DNA from: an uncultured Pseudomonadales bacterium
GTDB lineage: Bacteria; Pseudomonadota; Gammaproteobacteria; Pseudomonadales; Azotimanducaceae
Length of the DNA stretch: 64,000 nucleotides
Assembly (NCBI GenBank): GCA_943787425.1
Contig: CALSMJ010000001.1
Span: 558,001 to 622,000, forward strand
Direction: 5' to 3'
In this document: positions 18,146-26,923 of the stretch, in pieces
Numbering within the stretch: position 1 is the stretch's first letter
Layout: the number at the start of each line of letters is the position of its first letter
Made by a program: the position numbers and the translations under genes
Notes under the pieces: generated by a model
Seen by the model: the letters and a program-made list of their open reading frames with translations, nothing else
Database searches by the model: none
Told to the model about the DNA's origin: nothing

Positions 18146-19696
18146 ATGAGCTGGGATAAAGAACTGCAAGAACTCAACCAACGTAGCGTTTTGGCTGACG
18201 CGATGGGAGGCGAGGAGAAGGTTGCCCGCCAGCACCACTTTGGCAAATTGACGATCCGAGAGCGGATACACGCCATTATTGATCCTAACTCTTTTCATGA
18301 GATCGGAAAGTTAGCGGGGGTTGGCAGCTATAACGATGCGGGCGAACTGATCAACCTTGTACCTTCTAATTTTGTTTTTGGGACCGCGGCCATTCATGGC
18401 CGACCCGTTATCGTCTCTGGCGATGATTTTACGGTACGCGGCGGCTCTGCCGATGCCTCGATCGCAGGTAAACGCCTGCAGGCTGAGGGCTTGGCGCTCG
18501 AACTCAAGCTGCCGCACATTCGGCTGATTGATGGGATGGGCGGGGGCGGCTCCGTAAAGACCATCGAGACCGCCGGCAGGACCTATATCCCGCGCGTCGC
18601 CGGTTGGGATACCATCGTGAACCACTTGTCGGTTGCCCCATCGGTATCACTTGCCTTGGGCAGTGTTGCCGGGATTGGCGCGGCAAGAGTTACCACCTCG
18701 CATTATTCCGTCATTGTTAAAGATACGGCGCAAATGATGATCGCGGGTCCCGCGCTCGTCGATTGGGCCAGTCTCGGCGAGGTGTCGAAAGAAGAGCTGG
18801 GTTCCAGCCGCATTCATACACGTAATGGCTCGATCGATGATGAAGTTGCAAGCGAAGCAGAAGCCTTCGATCGTGCACGACGCTTTTTAAGTTACCTGCC
18901 GAATCACGTCGATGAGCTACCCGCTCGAACTGACTGCGACGACTCGATCGATCGCAAGTCTGAAACGCTCAATACGCTGGTGCCTAAAGATCCTCGCAAG
19001 ATTTATAAAATGCGAAAAGTTATTGAGGCTGTGGTGGACGAAGGCTCTTTTTTTGAAATGGGTCGCTTATGGGGCAAGTCGATTATCACAGGACTGGCTC
19101 GACTTAACGGGGTTGCGATTGCTATTTTCGCCGAGGACCCCATGATCTATGGCGGTGCTTGGACGGCTGATGCCTGCCGAAAGCTGGTTCGACACACTGA
19201 TCTCGCCTCGACCTTTCACTTGCCTTTGTTGCATCTAGTCGACTGCCCTGGCTTCTTGATCGGCAAACAATCCGAGGAAAGCGGTACTATCCGCATGGGA
19301 TCAACCGCTTTTGCTGCCCTTGGACAAGCGACCTCACCCTTCTGCAGCGTCGTCATCCGAAAAGCCTTTGGGGTCGCTGGGGCCGCCAACACGAAACCAG
19401 GAAGTCATCACCATCGATTTTCTTGGCCGTCAGGTGACTGGGGTTCACTGCCGATTGAAGGCGGCATCGAGGTTGCCTATAAAGCCGAGCTAGCTGAATC
19501 CGCCAATCCAGACCAGCATTTGGCAGAAATCAAAGCGCGCCTTAATCAGCTTCGATCACCGTTTCGGTCAGCAGAGTTTTTTGAAATAGAGGACATTATC
19601 GAGCCGGCTGACACTCGCCGCCACCTTTGTCACTGGGCAGCGTTGGCCTACCGGGCTTTGGAGCCCGGCAGCAGCCGATTTGGGTATCGACCGTGA
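18146..19696 (+). CDS. Acyl-CoA carboxylase carboxyltransferase (beta) subunit
   Basis: 516 residues matching the carboxyltransferase subunit of propionyl-, methylcrotonyl- or geranyl-CoA carboxylases: an N-terminal domain with KLTIRERIHAIIDP, a glycine-rich segment (RLIDGMGGGGSVKT) and a C-terminal domain with HLVDCPGFLIGKQSEE and RKAFGVAGAA. It transfers CO2 from carboxybiotin to an acyl-CoA. No biotin carboxylase or biotin carrier gene is in the window, so it must pair with a subunit encoded elsewhere or serve a biotin-independent role. The stop overlaps a GTG start of the next small gene (GTGA). Confidence 0.9.
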   Translation: MSWDKELQELNQRSVLADAMGGEEKVARQHHFGKLTIRERIHAIIDPNSFHEIGKLAGVGSYNDAGELINLVPSNFVFGTAAIHGRPVIVSGDDFTVRGGSADASIAGKRLQAEGLALELKLPHIRLIDGMGGGGSVKTIETAGRTYIPRVAGWDTIVNHLSVAPSVSLALGSVAGIGAARVTTSHYSVIVKDTAQMMIAGPALVDWASLGEVSKEELGSSRIHTRNGSIDDEVASEAEAFDRARRFLSYLPNHVDELPARTDCDDSIDRKSETLNTLVPKDPRKIYKMRKVIEAVVDEGSFFEMGRLWGKSIITGLARLNGVAIAIFAEDPMIYGGAWTADACRKLVRHTDLASTFHLPLLHLVDCPGFLIGKQSEESGTIRMGSTAFAALGQATSPFCSVVIRKAFGVAGAANTKPGSHHHRFSWPSGDWGSLPIEGGIEVAYKAELAESANPDQHLAEIKARLNQLRSPFRSAEFFEIEDIIEPADTRRHLCHWAALAYRALEPGSSRFGYRP

Positions 19697-20013
19697 GGCG
19701 CCTTGCCCTCTTGGCCACCGTGCTCGTCTCGGGCAGCCTCGCTGCCGACACGCTTTGCAGCCTTGGGGACCTTCAGCGCGTCATCAGCGTCGAATATGAA
19801 TCAAACGCGATTGCGGTGCCGTGCCAGGTCCGCTATGAAAAAATCAATGAAGGCGAGATCAGCTATCCTTGGCGGGCTGAAAGGCAGGTGGGCTATTGTG
19901 AAGCGCGCGCCGACGCGTTAGCGACTAAATTCAGCACCCTCGGTTGGACCTGCGAGACAAAACCAAAGGCCGACCCAGATACCCTGACAGAACACAGCGC
20001 CTCCAACCCCTAA
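19693..20013 (+). CDS. Small secreted protein of unknown function
   Basis: I do not recognise the family. From the GTG at 19693 it has 106 residues: a short basic start (VRRLALLATVLVSGSLAA) that looks like a signal peptide, then a mature part of ~85 residues with four cysteines (TLCSLG, VPCQVRY, GYCEARA, WTCETK), enough for two disulfides in the periplasm. The GTG overlaps the TGA of the carboxyltransferase gene, suggesting coupled translation. A start further upstream at 19627 would overlap that gene by 70 bases and put residues before the signal, so it is less likely. There is no evidence for a role in acyl-CoA metabolism beyond position. Confidence 0.62.
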   Translation: MRRLALLATVLVSGSLAADTLCSLGDLQRVISVEYESNAIAVPCQVRYEKINEGEISYPWRAERQVGYCEARADALATKFSTLGWTCETKPKADPDTLTEHSASNP

Positions 20014-20110
20014 TCAGGTTTAAGTTATTTTGGGCGTCGCTGCCATGACCCCTGCCATGCGCCTTGCGCATCCGGCACCGTTGCTGGGAAGGAATTTCAG
20101 CATAACATCA

Positions 20111-20383
20111 CTATTTCTGCAGCAAGGGGTGGTCTTTTGGTAATTGCTTGGCGACCCATAAAGCCAGCTTATGGGCCATGGCTTTTTGAGAGAGGTCCAT
20201 CTTGGCCAAAGGTTGAATCAAGCGATCATGAACCAGCAATCGATAAAGATACTCGACCTTGTCGTGATGCGAATCCGTCGCTTCGAATTCAACCACCCCA
20301 CGCTTTTCGGCATACAGCATCCCAATCCGGATGCCTTCTTTTAGCAACCCGGCTTCGTTCACTAATTTTTTGTTCTTAGCCAT
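20111..20383 (-). CDS. DUF5062-type small protein
   Basis: 90 residues, mostly helical, with no cysteines and no signal peptide. The pattern KLVNEAGLLKEGIRIGMLYA, then KVEYLYRLLVHDRLIQPLA and HKLALWVAKQLPKDHPLL matches what I remember of DUF5062 proteins of gammaproteobacteria such as Vibrio; the match is from memory. Function is unknown and the protein should be cytosolic. It stands alone on the minus strand between the small secreted protein and purU. It is a useful taxonomic hint. Confidence 0.78.
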   Translation of the reverse strand: MAKNKKLVNEAGLLKEGIRIGMLYAEKRGVVEFEATDSHHDKVEYLYRLLVHDRLIQPLAKMDLSQKAMAHKLALWVAKQLPKDHPLLQK

Positions 20384-20626
20384 AGGCGCAGACCCACTGC
20401 CGAGTCTTAAATGTAACGCGATCTCAATCAGATTACGACTGCCCGTTGCCTAATCAAGACGCCGCTTGCAGGCGTCATGGTTGCCGCACCAATACCCACG
20501 AGCCCGCAATGGCGACAGCTTCTATGGTGCAAACGTATCGGGATCACGACGCGGTTTTGGCGCTCTCAAACGCCGAACGCGCGAGTACTTGCGAGCGACT
20601 TGTCTGGGATCACCACGACCATTAAG

Positions 20627-20648
20627 CTGCTCCTTTTTTAAAGAGCAG
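20627..20648 (+). promoter_or_regulatory. Hairpin overlapping the purU ribosome-binding site
   Basis: CTGCTC and GAGCAG form a perfect six-base-pair stem with a ten-base U/A-rich loop, ending three bases before the purU ATG. The 3' arm and flanking AAAGAG are the only Shine-Dalgarno-like bases, so folding would hide the ribosome site. A second inverted repeat (GACGCC...GGCGTC at 20458-20476) lies ~150 bases upstream in the same leader. Regulation is inferred; the fold does not match a riboswitch class I know. Confidence 0.35.
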
Positions 20649-20651
20649 ACC

Positions 20652-21512
20652 ATGGCAGCAGCACATCGATATATCTTAACGTTGACCTGTCCAGATCGGG
20701 TTGGCATCGTTGCCACCGTCAGCGACTTGATTGCCTCGCTCAACGGCTGGGTCACCGAAGCCAACTATCATTCGGACCAAGATTCTGGTTTGTTCTTCAT
20801 GCGAAATGAAATAATAGCCGACTCTATCGGTCACCACCTCGAGGCTTTTAAGGACGGCATTCGACAGATGGCTACCGATTTGAACTTACAATGGGCGCTG
20901 CATGACACAGCAGAAAAGCAACGCGTCGTATTATTTGCTAGCAAGGCATCGCACTGCCTGAACGATCTATTACACCGTTGGCATAATGGAGAGCTTGATT
21001 GCGCCATTAGCGCTGTGATTTCAAATCACGAGTCGCTGCGCAGGCTGGTGGAATTCTACGATATCCCGTTCGAGTACATTCCAATCAGTCCAGATACTAA
21101 AACTGCCGGTTTCCATCAGGTTGCCGAAGCCCTAGAGCTGCTTCAACCGGATGCTGTGATCCTTGCGCGCTACATGCAGATTTTACCCAGCTCGATCTGC
21201 GACGCCTTTAGCGGCCGTATGATCAATATTCATCATAGTTTCTTGCCGAGCTTCATGGGCGCAAACCCCTATCAGCGTGCGTTCGAGCGAGGCGTCAAGC
21301 TTATTGGCGCAACCAGCCACTATGTCACTGAAGATCTCGATGAGGGACCGATTATTGAGCAAGATGTCTTGCGGGTCAGTCACCGACACCAAACCAAAGA
21401 CCTCATTCGTTTGGGTAAGGACATAGAACGTGTGGTGCTCGCCCGAGCTGTGCGCTCACACCTTGAACGTCGGGTTTTTATCAGCGGCAACAAAACCATC
21501 GTCTTTGACTGA
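20652..21512 (+). CDS. purU: Formyltetrahydrofolate deformylase
   Basis: 286 residues. An N-terminal ACT-like regulatory domain (RYILTLTCPDRVGIVATVSD) is followed by a formyltransferase/hydrolase domain with the diagnostic segments FEYIPISPDTK, LARYMQILPSS, NIHHSFLPSF and GATSHYVTEDLDEGPIIEQD, in which N, H and D are catalytic. It hydrolyses 10-formyl-THF to THF and formate, balancing one-carbon pools and feeding formate to purine synthesis. The start at 20652 is chosen from homology; an open frame extends 60 codons further upstream with no similarity. It converges on the antiporter gene with a 20-base gap. Confidence 0.95.
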   Translation: MAAAHRYILTLTCPDRVGIVATVSDLIASLNGWVTEANYHSDQDSGLFFMRNEIIADSIGHHLEAFKDGIRQMATDLNLQWALHDTAEKQRVVLFASKASHCLNDLLHRWHNGELDCAISAVISNHESLRRLVEFYDIPFEYIPISPDTKTAGFHQVAEALELLQPDAVILARYMQILPSSICDAFSGRMINIHHSFLPSFMGANPYQRAFERGVKLIGATSHYVTEDLDEGPIIEQDVLRVSHRHQTKDLIRLGKDIERVVLARAVRSHLERRVFISGNKTIVFD

Positions 21513-21531
21513 TTATGATGATGACCGCTTT

Positions 21532-22884
21532 TTAAAAGGCGGCAATGAGCGTGAGGCCAATGCAAGACATTGCCGCAGCAATCAAAGCATACGGGATCTG
21601 CGTCAGCGCATGATCGAGGACATCACAGCCGCTGCCTTGGGCGGCGAGCACGGTGGCATCGGAATAAAAACAAGCATGACTACCGAAAGCGCTGGCCGAC
21701 AATAAGGCGCCGATGGCGAGCGGTATGCTGACCCCAACGCTTGTGGCCAAAGGCAAGATAATCGGGATGGCAATCGCAAACACGCCCCAGCTGGATCCAG
21801 TGGCAAAGGAGATGAGTGCCATGGTTAAAAACGTAATGACAGGAAACAGCAAAGGCGTCATTAAGGGCGCGACATTTGCAATGACGAAGTTGGGTAAGCC
21901 CAGCTGATCGTTCACCTCTTTGAAGACAAAGGCGATGACAACAATGGTGAGCGCAGGCAGCATCATTTTAATGCCGTCGAGCACCGCATCAAACATCTCA
22001 GTCCAAGCGAGGCGTCGCTGAGCTCCGAAGAGTAAAATAGTGAGCGTCACCGATGCGATCACCCCGATCTGAACGTCAAGCTCATACCACAGGGTAAACC
22101 CAATCAAGGTCGCTAACGGCAGTAAGAAATGATACAGCCGAACTTCACGATCCGGCTCTGGCGTGTCGTCTTCCTTGGTCACCGCTGCTGGCTGATGAAG
22201 TGGACTCTGAGCGCTTCTTAGCTCCGCCGCTCGCATCGGCCCGAATGTCGGCATGATCTCCAAAGCGACCAAGGGAACTAACAACACGGCCACGATCGGA
22301 TAAATCATATAGGGAATGGCGCTGATGTACAGGGCCATGCCTTGACCCGGTTCTGCAAATCCTGATTCCTGAAAAAGGCTCGCGTAAAAGACGGCCCAAG
22401 TCGAAATGGGCACCAGCACGCAGATGGGTGCGGCCGTCGAGTCGACGACGTAGGCAAGTTTTTCGCGTGAAACTCCAAACTGATCGGTCACCTTGCGCAT
22501 GGCGGCCCCAACCGCCAGGGCGTTGAGATAGTCGTCGATGAACACGATGATCCCCAACAGCCAGGTATACATCAACGCACTCTTTGAGCTCTTGGCTTTA
22601 GCGGCGAGCGCTGCGCTGAAGGCATCGACCGCCCCAGCCCGCAGCAGCAACATAATCAAGCTTCCCATGAGACCGCAGACAATGATGACCCAAGCAATGG
22701 TCTCGCTCATCATGACCTCAAGCAGCGTGCTTGAAAACTGAGCCAATGCCGTCGTTGGGCCGAGCATCAAAAGACCGACCATTGTTCCTGCTAGCAGCGA
22801 TTCGATCGGTCGACGGCTAACAACCGCAACGCAGACAGTGATCACGGCCGGAAGCAGTACAAGCCAAGTGTCCTGTATAGCCAA
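21532..22884 (-). CDS. NhaC-family Na+/H+ antiporter
   Basis: 450 residues with about eleven hydrophobic segments and the NhaC-type features: a GTMVGLLML start region, LLGIIVFIDDYLNALAVG with acidic membrane residues, and ATGSSWGVFAIAIPIILPLA. It is an inner-membrane secondary antiporter exchanging Na+ (or an organic solute) for protons; some members carry malate/lactate or amino acids. The best start appears to be a TTG preceded by GAGGAG at good spacing. It lies downstream of the MFS transporter and acyl-CoA dehydrogenase genes on the same strand with a 92-base gap. Confidence 0.85.
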   Translation of the reverse strand: MAIQDTWLVLLPAVITVCVAVVSRRPIESLLAGTMVGLLMLGPTTALAQFSSTLLEVMMSETIAWVIIVCGLMGSLIMLLLRAGAVDAFSAALAAKAKSSKSALMYTWLLGIIVFIDDYLNALAVGAAMRKVTDQFGVSREKLAYVVDSTAAPICVLVPISTWAVFYASLFQESGFAEPGQGMALYISAIPYMIYPIVAVLLVPLVALEIMPTFGPMRAAELRSAQSPLHQPAAVTKEDDTPEPDREVRLYHFLLPLATLIGFTLWYELDVQIGVIASVTLTILLFGAQRRLAWTEMFDAVLDGIKMMLPALTIVVIAFVFKEVNDQLGLPNFVIANVAPLMTPLLFPVITFLTMALISFATGSSWGVFAIAIPIILPLATSVGVSIPLAIGALLSASAFGSHACFYSDATVLAAQGSGCDVLDHALTQIPYALIAAAMSCIGLTLIAAF

Positions 22885-22976
22885 AAAGTGCTCCTCGTAA
22901 CGGCATTGATATCAGCGGCAGCGTCAAGATTGACGTTGCTTGTTGGAATACCCCTTCAAAACAACTTCGGCCCAAT

Positions 22977-24290
22977 CTACGTCATTAAATCACTGCCTTG
23001 CGTTTCTGTTAATTGGGACAGCGACATCAGTGTAAGGATCGCGGCCAGCGCAATATAAACAGAGACCCAAAAGATACCAAAATTGTTCCACAGCAGAACC
23101 GCGATGGTCGGCGCTAAGGCGCCTCCGACAATCGCGCCGAGCTGATACCCAAGGGATGCGCCGGAGTAACGCACTTCAGTGCTGAACAACTCCGTGAAAA
23201 ACGCGGCTTGAGGTCCGTATTGCATACCCAGAAAAACAAGGCCCATGGTCACCGCGAAACAAATCAGGACGGGTTGCCCGGTATCAATCAACGGGAACAA
23301 GGCAAAACCCCAAAGACCTGTCAAGATGGCACCCCAACGATAGACCGTTTTACGACCCAGGCGATCTGACAACCCCGAAAAATAAAATTGCGATGGCACC
23401 ATGATTGCCGCCGCGACCAACACCGCGGTTAACATCATGTCACGAGACAAGGTAACGGTTGGCGAATTAACCCCATAGGCCACAACGAACGCAATCAATA
23501 TATAGAAGGTGACTTGAATCGACAAAAAGGCACCCGCTGCCAGCACGATCCGCTTTGGATAGCGTCGCAGCACTTCAATCACCGGGGACTTTACCACGGT
23601 TTGTTGCACCGCTTCTTTTGGTGCCTGATGCGCAGCAAGGGCTTTAAAAGCGGGCGTGTCTTCCAGTTTTAGTTGCACGTACATCGAGATCAAGATTAGG
23701 ACAAAACTAGCGATAAAGGGTAAGCGCCAGCCCCAGTCCATAAAATCGGCTTCAGACATACCGGCACTGACGCCGAGAAAAGCAAGGTTGGCTAGGATGA
23801 CGCCAACCGGCGCGCCAGCCTGAGCATAGGCGCCATACCAGCCTCGTTGATCCTTGGGCGCATTCTCGGTCACCAATAACATGGCCCCGCCCCACTGGCC
23901 GCCAATGGCCAGACCCTGAACAAATCGCAACACCACCAACATCAGTGGCGCCAATACACCGATCGACTGATAGGTTGGCAAAAAGCCAATCAAGGTGGTC
24001 GCAACCCCCATCATCATCAGCGCAACCACTAAGGTTTTCTTACGGCCAACCCGGTCTCCAAAATGACCAAAGATCACGCCGCCCAGTGGTCTTGCTAAAA
24101 ACCCCACCGCGAAGGTACTAAACGACGCAATGAGCACCACCATGGTTGGTAGGTCCTGCGGAAAAAATGCCTGGGGGAAGATCACCGCAGCGGCGGTACC
24201 ATAGAGAAAAAAATCGTACCACTCGATGCTCGTTCCAGAGAGCGACGTCAGTGCGACTTTACGCATATCCTTGGATTTTTCTTGACTCAT
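22977..24290 (-). CDS. MFS transporter, metabolite:H+ symporter type
   Basis: 437 residues with twelve predicted membrane helices. FGHFGDRVGRKKTLV after helix 2 and GLSDRLGRKTVYRWG after helix 8 are the two MFS loop signatures. SLSGTSIEWYDFFLYGTAAAV at the N-terminus is typical of the ProP/KgtP-like metabolite:H+ symporters, which import organic acids or betaines. Its ATG overlaps the TGA of the upstream acyl-CoA dehydrogenase (ATGA), so transport and CoA-thioester oxidation are co-expressed. That suggests uptake of the acid that the pathway degrades (inference). Confidence 0.9.
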   Translation of the reverse strand: MSQEKSKDMRKVALTSLSGTSIEWYDFFLYGTAAAVIFPQAFFPQDLPTMVVLIASFSTFAVGFLARPLGGVIFGHFGDRVGRKKTLVVALMMMGVATTLIGFLPTYQSIGVLAPLMLVVLRFVQGLAIGGQWGGAMLLVTENAPKDQRGWYGAYAQAGAPVGVILANLAFLGVSAGMSEADFMDWGWRLPFIASFVLILISMYVQLKLEDTPAFKALAAHQAPKEAVQQTVVKSPVIEVLRRYPKRIVLAAGAFLSIQVTFYILIAFVVAYGVNSPTVTLSRDMMLTAVLVAAAIMVPSQFYFSGLSDRLGRKTVYRWGAILTGLWGFALFPLIDTGQPVLICFAVTMGLVFLGMQYGPQAAFFTELFSTEVRYSGASLGYQLGAIVGGALAPTIAVLLWNNFGIFWVSVYIALAAILTLMSLSQLTETQGSDLMT

Positions 24291-25426
24291 AGATCCCCCT
24301 TTCCAAGTTCCAAGTTACCTTTCGCTAGATTCAATCGCAACAGATCGTTAGCGCCCTCCACAAGCCTTAAAGCGCGCACCCGTCGATAGAGCGTCTCTAA
24401 GGGATGTCCAACAACCAAGGCTTGCCCCCCAACTAACTGCACGGCCCAATCGACAATCGTGCCCGCAACCTCGGTACAGAAAACTTTCGCCGCAATCACC
24501 TCGTTAACACTGTTATCTGGGCCATCTACCCGTCGCGCCGCGCGATACAAGACACTCCGGCCAGCAAATGCTTGAATACGGAGCTCAGCATACCGCAGGC
24601 GGACGCCCTCCTTACTGCCCAACGAGCTACCTGTGCGATGGGGTGCCAACAAGTGTTGGTTCAGGTAGTCGAGCGTCCAAAGACACATGCCCATCGCTTC
24701 GGCTGCGACCATCAATCGAACGTTTCCGATATTGGCCAGCGCGCGTGGCATGCCTTCGCCCAGTTTGCCGATCATTTGCCAGCTTGGCACCTTGACCGCC
24801 TCGAACCGAAAAGCGGCATGCCCACCACCTTCCATCGAGGTAAACGTGTCATGCAGAATCACCCCCTGCGCCTTTCGGTCGACAACCACCATCGCGGTGC
24901 CCAACTTCGCGCCATTGGGGTCTTCAACGTTGGCCAGAATGGAGAGAAAATCTGCCGTGTCACCGCCCGTGACGTAAGATTTTTGGCCATTGAGCGTCAG
25001 TTCATCGTTTACCATGACCGCCCAGGTCGGACGCGGCGCGTTATCCGGCTCGGTAAACCCAAATGCCCCGCGTTTCTCACCCGCCATAACCGGTTGTAAA
25101 AATTGGCGCGCCAATTCACCCGTTGCTTCGTGCAAGATGCCCGGCCCTGGGCCAAAAATAAACCGGGTCAGTTCGGAATTGGCACTCGCCCAATATTCCC
25201 GGAGCATGGTCAACTCTAAAGCGCCGGCTGGCATCCCGCCATAGGCTTGCGGCTGTGTCTTATAGAAAAACCCCGCCTGCTTCGAGGCTTCTCGAACTTC
25301 CGCGCCCAGCTTGGTAAGCGGTTCGCCCTGCCCCAGACGCTCAGCCCGCGACACGATTTCGCGCGCCACAAAGCTTTCGGCCTGCTTTAAAACGGCTAAC
25401 AAGCGTTCCGGTAGATGTTCTGGCAT
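24287..25426 (-). CDS. Acyl-CoA dehydrogenase
   Basis: 379 residues, the standard length. The helical N-terminal domain is followed by FGFTEPDNAPRP and KSYVTGGDTADF in the beta domain (FAD and substrate binding) and a C-terminal helical domain. ALRLVEGANDLLRLNLAKG carries the glutamate expected as catalytic base. It introduces the alpha-beta double bond in an acyl-CoA using FAD and electron-transfer flavoprotein. The ATG at 25426 follows AAGGA; two TTG codons just upstream are less likely. It is first in a unit with the MFS transporter and perhaps the antiporter. Substrate chain is unknown. Confidence 0.9.
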   Translation of the reverse strand: MPEHLPERLLAVLKQAESFVAREIVSRAERLGQGEPLTKLGAEVREASKQAGFFYKTQPQAYGGMPAGALELTMLREYWASANSELTRFIFGPGPGILHEATGELARQFLQPVMAGEKRGAFGFTEPDNAPRPTWAVMVNDELTLNGQKSYVTGGDTADFLSILANVEDPNGAKLGTAMVVVDRKAQGVILHDTFTSMEGGGHAAFRFEAVKVPSWQMIGKLGEGMPRALANIGNVRLMVAAEAMGMCLWTLDYLNQHLLAPHRTGSSLGSKEGVRLRYAELRIQAFAGRSVLYRAARRVDGPDNSVNEVIAAKVFCTEVAGTIVDWAVQLVGGQALVVGHPLETLYRRVRALRLVEGANDLLRLNLAKGNLELGKGDL

Positions 25427-25599
25427 CAACAATCCTTATTTTGATCCGCAATTAAAATGACGTGGCAATCCGCCAAACTCTGATGCATTCGCGCAATTCA
25501 CCTCACAATTTAGCGTTTTTCCTTGCCGTCACGACATTGAACACGACCTGCGACTTCGGAATTTGGTATATTCCTCTTTTTCTCACAGCGAGCGTCTAA

Positions 25600-26643
25600 A
25601 TGAAAGTTGCCATTGGTATTGGAAGTGCCTACTACAACGGCGATGACTGGAATGAACTGGTCGACTACACCGTTGCTGCTGACGCCATGGGCGTCGATTA
25701 CGTCTGGTCAGCCGAGGCCTGGGGCATGGACGCGGTTGTACCGCTGGCCTATCTTGCCGCCAAGACTCAACACATCAAATTGGGCACGGGCATTATCCAA
25801 ATTAGCTCTCGCGTGCCGCCGATGATTGCGATGACAGCGCAAAGCCTCAGAACCGTCTCCAACAATCGGTTTGTTCTCGGTTTAGGCGTCTCCGGCCCGC
25901 AAGTGGTCGAAGGCTTGCACGGCGCATCCTTCGCCAAACCCTTATCGAGACTGCGTGAGTGCGTTGATATTATCAAGTTGGGTCTCGCCAGCGAGCGCAT
26001 TGCTTATGAGGGCGAGCACTATTGTCTGCCCAGGCCTGGTGGTGAGGGCAAACCCATCCGTTTGTCCCAGCCGCCGCAGGCTGATCTGCCCCTTTATTTA
26101 GCAACCCTCGGCCCAAAAGCGATGGAAATGACCGGCGAGCTTGCCAATGGCTGGCTGGGTACCTCGTTTATGCCCGAGCAAGCCGATATCTTTTTAGAAC
26201 CACTGCAGCGGGGTCTGGCAAAATCCGGCCGAACGCTGGCCGATATCGATGTGCAGGTGGGCGGCAGTTTAGAGATCGATGACGATGTGGAACGTCTGAT
26301 CGACGCCCGACGACCCGCTATGGCTTTTACTTTAGGCGGCATGGGATCGGCAAAGACCAACTTTTATAATGATGCATTCAAACGCGCCGGTTACGCTGAG
26401 GCTGCCGAGGAGGTTCAAGCCTTATGGGTGAGCGGCGATAAGGAAGCCGCGATTCGTGCGGTACCCGATGAAATGGTGCTTAAAACCAATCTGATTGGGA
26501 CCCGAGACATGATTATTGATCGGATCAAGGCCTATGCTGCCGCCGGGGTTACAACCCTGCGCATTAGCACCTCCGGTCAAAATTGGCGAGAACGAACCGA
26601 GACCCTTGCAGAGGCCACAGACTTAATTCATTCGATTCAGTAA
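25600..26643 (+). CDS. LLM-class flavin-dependent oxidoreductase (luciferase-like)
   Basis: 347 residues with the bacterial-luciferase-like TIM barrel. VDYVWSAEAWGMDAVVPLAYL, KLGTGIIQISSR and LGLGVSGPQVVEG are typical of the F420- or FMN-dependent branch; LYLATLGPKAMEMTGELANGW is the usual central strand. Such enzymes are monooxygenases or reductases acting on ketones, sulfonates or xenobiotics with reduced FMN or F420; the cofactor cannot be decided from the sequence. The protein shares much of its pattern with the other LLM protein at 33137. It starts a plus-strand set with a small four-cysteine protein and two MBL-fold hydrolases. Confidence 0.9.
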   Translation: MKVAIGIGSAYYNGDDWNELVDYTVAADAMGVDYVWSAEAWGMDAVVPLAYLAAKTQHIKLGTGIIQISSRVPPMIAMTAQSLRTVSNNRFVLGLGVSGPQVVEGLHGASFAKPLSRLRECVDIIKLGLASERIAYEGEHYCLPRPGGEGKPIRLSQPPQADLPLYLATLGPKAMEMTGELANGWLGTSFMPEQADIFLEPLQRGLAKSGRTLADIDVQVGGSLEIDDDVERLIDARRPAMAFTLGGMGSAKTNFYNDAFKRAGYAEAAEEVQALWVSGDKEAAIRAVPDEMVLKTNLIGTRDMIIDRIKAYAAAGVTTLRISTSGQNWRERTETLAEATDLIHSIQ

Positions 26644-26694
26644 TTCCCAGCCAAGGACTGGTCGCATTAGGTTAACTAAAAAGGAGCCGCTGTC

Positions 26695-26874
26695 ATGCAA
26701 CAATGTGCATTCTGTGAAGCCGACGTCATCACCCCGATGTATTACACAACGCCCGAGATTAAGGAACTGCACAAGCCCTATGCCGGTTTACCTAAAGAGG
26801 TGTATTGCAGTGCTGAGTGCAGTACCCGGCGCTTTGAGGCGTTATTACAACAAGCATCGTCCGCTGACACCTAA
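26695..26874 (+). CDS. Small four-cysteine (zinc-ribbon-like) protein, 59 residues
   Basis: A short gene starting at an ATG with AAGGAG eight bases upstream. The 59-residue product has C-x2-C at residues 4-7 (CAFC) and C-x3-C at 38-42 (CSAEC), a spacing suited to one zinc site as in FCS/MYM-like or zinc-ribbon proteins, and no signal peptide. It sits 51 bases after the LLM oxidoreductase and 49 bases before the MBL hydrolase, which has its own GGAGG. It overlaps part of an extended frame of the MBL gene but in a different register. I do not recognise the family; a metal-binding or chaperone role is a guess. Confidence 0.66.
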   Translation: MQQCAFCEADVITPMYYTTPEIKELHKPYAGLPKEVYCSAECSTRRFEALLQQASSADT

Positions 26875-26923
26875 GACCGAATACGGAAAGACCCAGCCAC
26901 CACTTAAAAACGACGGAGGCGCC

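Noticed and set aside
20458-20476. Intrinsic terminator upstream of purU
   Set aside because: The stem is perfect but no T tract follows on either strand close enough.
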